Shown here one piece after another: positions 8,504 through 12,000 of a stretch of 12,000 nucleotides of DNA (position 1 is its first letter; every line of letters starts with the position of its first letter). Source of the stretch: Bolinopsis microptera (taxonomy: Eukaryota > Ctenophora > Tentaculata > Lobata > Bolinopsidae); NCBI RefSeq assembly GCF_026151205.1, contig NC_087083.1, forward strand, positions 7,916,460-7,928,459. The letters are read 5' to 3'. The translations under genes were made by a program, and so were the position numbers. The notes below the pieces were generated by a model, which saw only the letters and a list, made by a program, of their open reading frames with translations, had not been told where the DNA came from and did not search any database.

Positions 8504-8508
8504 CTGTC

Positions 8509-8955
8509 ATGTCTCCAAAGAACTACGCCAACAAATCTCTATACGGGATGGAGGACGCACCAAAGTACGCTTTGACAAGCTACTACCTCTTCGTACTGCT
8601 CTCCTGTGTAGTAGGTGACACCATTATCCTAGTAGCCAGTATAAAGTACAGAGCTCTCAGACTCCACCCTTTCATTACTCATGTTATTCAGAATATCGCT
8701 GTGAGTGATCTGATGGTTGCACTTGTTTACGTGCTTCCTAAGGTTATAGCAAAGATAGCTGATGGGTGGGTATTAGGGTATGGGCTATGCTATTTTACTG
8801 CGTATGGAACTTATTATTTCAGTTTAGCAGGTCTTCTTTTTATCTGTGTGTTGACTTCTAGTAAGCTGATTATATTGAAGGGTTCCCATGGAAGAAGGTC
8901 ATTGTCTGCAAAGAAAGCTCAAATTGTTTTATTGTTACTCATAGTCCTAGTCTGA
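8509..8955 (+). pseudogene. Class A GPCR, truncated in TM4 (unit C)
   Basis: The 148-residue reading is the N-terminal half of a rhodopsin-like receptor of the plasma membrane; the ligand is unknown. A short outer N-terminus has an Asn8-Lys9-Ser10 sequon. TM1 spans about 21-45 with Gly36-Asp37 where GN1.50 is usual. TM2 spans about 57-81 with IAVSDL and Asp67 at 2.50. The first outer loop has W87-V-L-G and Cys94 (3.25). TM3 spans about 92-118. Counting from Cys94, the DRY triplet is replaced by Ser118-Lys119-Leu120. TM4 starts near 137 and stops at a TGA (8953-8955). That stop falls where Trp4.50 is expected, and the following codons read E-I-S-T-V-F-P-L before a TAG at 8980-8982. TM5-TM7 are absent. 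The start was chosen because ATG 8509 is conserved in unit B. I infer a pseudogene with a TGG-to-TGA lesion. A functional truncated receptor, or an exon with an unusual end, is less likely. Confidence 0.85.
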
Positions 8956-9068
8956 GAAATATCTACGGTTTTCCCACTATAGCACTATGCAGCCGCAGGA
9001 GTCATGTCGCGTATTTTGATATAATTAATACTATACTGACACACAATAAAAAAAACTGTTATGAGTGA
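8956..9068 (+). pseudogene. Decayed continuation of the GPCR after the stop (unit C)
   Basis: Homologous to 5570-5680. In the receptor frame it contains TAG at 8980 and then TAA near 9022. In the +1-shifted frame it reads open from about 8950 to a TGA at about 9063, with residues such as YGFPTIAL and AYFDIINT. Unit A shows the same open frame with an in-frame 3-bp difference and mild replacements (Thr/Ser, Ile/Val). This may be the old second half of TM4 and outer loop 2 after a frameshift, or chance. Confidence 0.5.
9045..9050 (+). promoter_or_regulatory. Candidate polyadenylation signal AATAAA
   Basis: AATAAA followed by five A residues stands 90 bp after the TGA of the unit C receptor reading. 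The same word occurs in unit A at 5653-5658, and unit B lost it with its deletion. The word is common in AT-rich DNA, so function is unproven. Confidence 0.35.
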
Positions 9069-9216
9069 TTAACATCCCGTTGACTGTTCATCGATTCGGT
9101 TGATGGATAATACCAAAAGACGCATTAGCACGCCACGTCTATTTTCTCTCCTTAACGACAATAAGGCTAACTTAAAGATTACTAGAAAGATGACTAGAAC
9201 GACATGTGGGGTGGGC

Positions 9217-9422
9217 GACAATTGACCCCCGACAATTGACCCCCGACAATTGACCCCCCGACAATTGACCCCCGACAATTGACCCCCCGACAATTGACCC
9301 CCCGACAATTGACCCCCCGACAATTGACCCTCCGACAATTAACCCCCCGACAATTGACCCCCCGACAATTGACCCCCGACAATTGACCCCCCGACAATTG
9401 ACCCCCCGACAATTGACCTCCC
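9217..9422 (+). repeat. 14/15-bp minisatellite, 14 copies (unit C)
   Basis: Same gacaattgacccccc unit as in unit B. Fourteen copies, with 14-bp versions starting at 9217, 9231, 9260 and 9364. Variants are a ccctcc copy at 9319, a gacaattaac copy at 9334 (only in C) and the same final cctccc copy at 9408-9422 as in B. The outer copies match between B and C, while the interior differs in copy number and variant order. Confidence 0.97.
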
Positions 9423-11892
9423 GGCTGACCCTGACCCTGACCCTGACCCTGACCCTGACCCTGACCCTGACCCTGACCCTGACCCTGACCCTGACCCTGA
9501 CCCTGACCCTGACCCTGACCCTGACCCTGACCCTGACCCTGACCCTGACCCTGACCCTGACCCTGACCCTGACCCTGACCCTGACCCTGACCCTGACCCT
9601 GACCCTGACCCTGACCCTGACCCTGACCCTGACCCTGACCCTGACCCTGACCCTGACCCTGACCCTGACCCTGACCCTGACCCTGACCCTGACCCTGACC
9701 CTGACCCTGACCCTGACCCTGACCCTGACCCTGACCCTGACCCTGACCCTGACCCTGACCCTGACCCTGACCCTGACCCTGACCCTGACCCTGACCCTGA
9801 CCCTGACCCTGACCCTGACCCTGACCCTGACCCTGACCCTGACCCTGACCCTGACCCTGACCCTGACCCTGACCCTGACCCTGACCCTGACCCTGACCCT
9901 GACCCTGACCCTGACCCTGACCCTGACCCTGACCCTGACCCTGACCCTGACCCTGACCCTGACCCTGACCCTGACCCTGACCCTGACCCTGACCCTGACC
10001 CTGACCCTGACCCTGACCCTGACCCTGACCCTGACCCTGACCCTGACCCTGACCCTGACCCTGACCCTGACCCTGACCCTGACCCTGACCCTGACCCTGA
10101 CCCTGACCCTGACCCTGACCCTGACCCTGACCCTGACCCTGACCCTGACCCTGACCCTGACCCTGACCCTGACCCTGACCCTGACCCTGACCCTGACCCT
10201 GACCCTGACCCTGACCCTGACCCTGACCCTGACCCTGACCCTGACCCTGACCCTGACCCTGACCCTGACCCTGACCCTGACCCTGACCCTGACCCTGACC
10301 CTGACCCTGACCCTGACCCTGACCCTGACCCTGACCCTGACCCTGACCCTGACCCTGACCCTGACCCTGACCCTGACCCTGACCCTGACCCTGACCCTGA
10401 CCCTGACCCTGACCCTGACCCTGACCCTGACCCTGACCCTGACCCTGACCCTGACCCTGACCCTGACCCTGACCCTGACCCTGACCCTGACCCTGACCCT
10501 GACCCTGACCCTGACCCTGACCCTGACCCTGACCCTGACCCTGACCCTGACCCTGACCCTGACCCTGACCCTGACCCTGACCCTGACCCTGACCCTGACC
10601 CTGACCCTGACCCTGACCCTGACCCTGACCCTGACCCTGACCCTGACCCTGACCCTGACCCTGACCCTGACCCTGACCCTGACCCTGACCCTGACCCTGA
10701 CCCTGACCCTGACCCTGACCCTGACCCTGACCCTGACCCTGACCCTGACCCTGACCCTGACCCTGACCCTGACCCTGACCCTGACCCTGACCCTGACCCT
10801 GACCCTGACCCTGACCCTGACCCTGACCCTGACCCTGACCCTGACCCTGACCCTGACCCTGACCCTGACCCTGACCCTGACCCTGACCCTGACCCTGACC
10901 CTGACCCTGACCCTGACCCTGACCCTGACCCTGACCCTGACCCTGACCCTGACCCTGACCCTGACCCTGACCCTGACCCTGACCCTGACCCTGACCCTGA
11001 CCCTGACCCTGACCCTGACCCTGACCCTGACCCTGACCCTGACCCTGACCCTGACCCTGACCCTGACCCTGACCCTGACCCTGACCCTGACCCTGACCCT
11101 GACCCTGACCCTGACCCTGACCCTGACCCTGACCCTGACCCTGACCCTGACCCTGACCCTGACCCTGACCCTGACCCTGACCCTGACCCTGACCCTGACC
11201 CTGACCCTGACCCTGACCCTGACCCTGACCCTGACCCTGACCCTGACCCTGACCCTGACCCTGACCCTGACCCTGACCCTGACCCTGACCCTGACCCTGA
11301 CCCTGACCCTGACCCTGACCCTGACCCTGACCCTGACCCTGACCCTGACCCTGACCCTGACCCTGACCCTGACCCTGACCCTGACCCTGACCCTGACCCT
11401 GACCCTGACCCTGACCCTGACCCTGACCCTGACCCTGACCCTGACCCTGACCCTGACCCTGACCCTGACCCTGACCCTGACCCTGACCCTGACCCTGACC
11501 CTGACCCTGACCCTGACCCTGACCCTGACCCTGACCCTGACCCTGACCCTGACCCTGACCCTGACCCTGACCCTGACCCTGACCCTGACCCTGACCCTGA
11601 CCCTGACCCTGACCCTGACCCTGACCCTGACCCTGACCCTGACCCTGACCCTGACCCTGACCCTGACCCTGACCCTGACCCTGACCCTGACCCTGACCCT
11701 GACCCTGACCCTGACCCTGACCCTGACCCTGACCCTGACCCTGACCCTGACCCTGACCCTGACCCTGACCCTGACCCTGACCCTGACCCTGACCCTGACC
11801 CTGACCCTGACCCTGACCCTGACCCTGACCCTGACCCTGACCCTGACCCTGACCCTGATCCTGATCCTGACCCTGACCCTGATCCTGACCCA
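9423..11892 (+). repeat. Giant CCCTGA hexamer array, about 405 units (unit C)
   Basis: After ggc, CCCTGA hexamers run without visible change from about 9426 to 11856, roughly 2.4 kb. The first variants are gatcct at 11857 and 11863 and another at 11881, and the array breaks at caggacatt (about 11891). The minus strand reads (TCAGGG)n, a telomere-type variant with a GGG run every six bases. Two minus-strand ORFs of over 900 residues (Arg-Val and Gln-Gly dipeptides) arise only because the period is a multiple of three and TGA falls in one frame. Uniformity suggests very recent expansion or a limit of assembly, so the true length is uncertain. Confidence 0.97.
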
Positions 11893-12000
11893 GGACATTA
11901 ACCCTAAACCTAACCCTAACCATAACCATAACCCTAACCCTAACCCTAACCCTAACCATAACCCTAACCCTAACCCTAACCCTGACCCTGACCCTGACCC
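11893..12000 (+). repeat. Degenerate CCCTAA/CCATAA telomere-like tract, continuing past the window
   Basis: After ggacatt the repeats become CCCTAA with CCATAA and CCTAAAC variants, then return to CCCTGA at about 11980 and run off the end. In unit B the CCCTAA block is clean and the unit then resumes, whereas here it is degenerate and interspersed. The C-rich strand pointing right means this cannot be a chromosome end on the right side of the window in the normal orientation. Confidence 0.95.

Larger units (their letters stand above)
5543..12000 (+). repeat. Tandemly duplicated GPCR-exon locus (units A, B, C)
   Basis: The same ordered segments recur in direct orientation. The exon 3' tail and flank occur at 5543-5818, 6850-7004 (flank only) and 8930-9208. 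The spacer beginning accattatccctatgggtag occurs at 5915 and 7502. The GC-rich dyad block occurs at 6378-6548 and 8156-8315. The exon 5' part occurs at 6757-6849 and 8509-8601. Copies are close to identical by eye, suggesting recent duplication. Unit differences are a 452-bp deletion in B's exon, a 192-bp block present only in B (7964-8155), and satellites in B and C but not A. Unit C runs off the window inside its satellite. Confidence 0.93.

Noticed and set aside
7013-9422. CRISPR-like array
   Set aside because: The repeats are head-to-tail 14/15-mers without spacers, in a eukaryotic context with no cas-like gene. This is a minisatellite.
9172-11959. Two overlapping minus-strand ORFs of more than 900 residues (Arg-Val and Gln-Gly dipeptides)
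   Set aside because: They are produced by a 6-bp repeat that lacks stops in five of six frames. They have no domain and no conserved start, and the same array is open in several frames at once.
9423-12000. True chromosome end (terminal telomere)
   Set aside because: The C-rich strand runs left to right on the plus strand, unlike a right-hand end. The homologous unit B array is followed by ordinary sequence, so the array is interstitial.

Overview
The window looks like nuclear DNA of an animal, probably a non-bilaterian such as a cnidarian. It is AT-rich and mostly non-coding, carries a MITE-like element, a short insertion and microsatellites, and contains metazoan-type telomeric hexamers (CCCTAA/TTAGGG). 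Its only recognisable protein is a class A (rhodopsin-like) GPCR whose DRY position reads SKL. The cnidarian assignment is inferred from that GPCR style and from composition, and is not proven. No RNA gene, CRISPR array or prokaryotic feature is visible.

Layout. Positions 8-936 and 3512-4785 are two copies of a roughly 0.95 kb direct repeat. The second copy is interrupted by a 313-bp insertion (3575-3887) flanked by a 10-bp AT-rich direct repeat, and the first copy shows the uninterrupted site. Between them lies a complete MITE-like element (1371-2272) with terminal inverted repeats of about 180-200 bp between TTAA tetranucleotides. The rest of 1-5542 is AT-rich sequence with small hairpins and tandem repeats and no convincing gene.

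From about 5543 to the right edge the window is a tandem array of one duplicated locus. Each unit carries the 5' part of a GPCR exon, the downstream flank, a satellite position, a spacer, a GC-rich dyad-symmetric block and a conserved 3' splice-site-like tract just before the next exon. Unit A keeps only the extreme 3' tail of the exon (5543-5660). Unit B has the first 93 bp of the exon fused, by a deletion equivalent to 452 bp of unit C, to the downstream flank (6757-6864). Unit C has 149 codons ending at TGA (8509-8955). Units A and C share that TGA and a second in-frame stop, so the locus was already a pseudogene, or encoded a truncated receptor, before it duplicated.

The most striking structure is at the satellite position. 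Unit A has 96 bp of ordinary sequence there. Unit B has thirteen copies of a 14/15-bp minisatellite, about 32 CCCTGA hexamers and about 16 CCCTAA telomeric hexamers. Unit C has fourteen minisatellite copies followed by about 405 consecutive, essentially perfect CCCTGA hexamers (2.4 kb), then a degenerate CCCTAA/CCATAA tract running off the window. This gives a three-state series of one interstitial telomere-variant locus inside a young GPCR-exon tandem duplication. The hexamer read on the minus strand is GGGTCA, which is both a G-quadruplex-prone telomere variant and a nuclear-receptor half-site. The long dipeptide ORFs across the satellites are artefacts of a 6-bp period.
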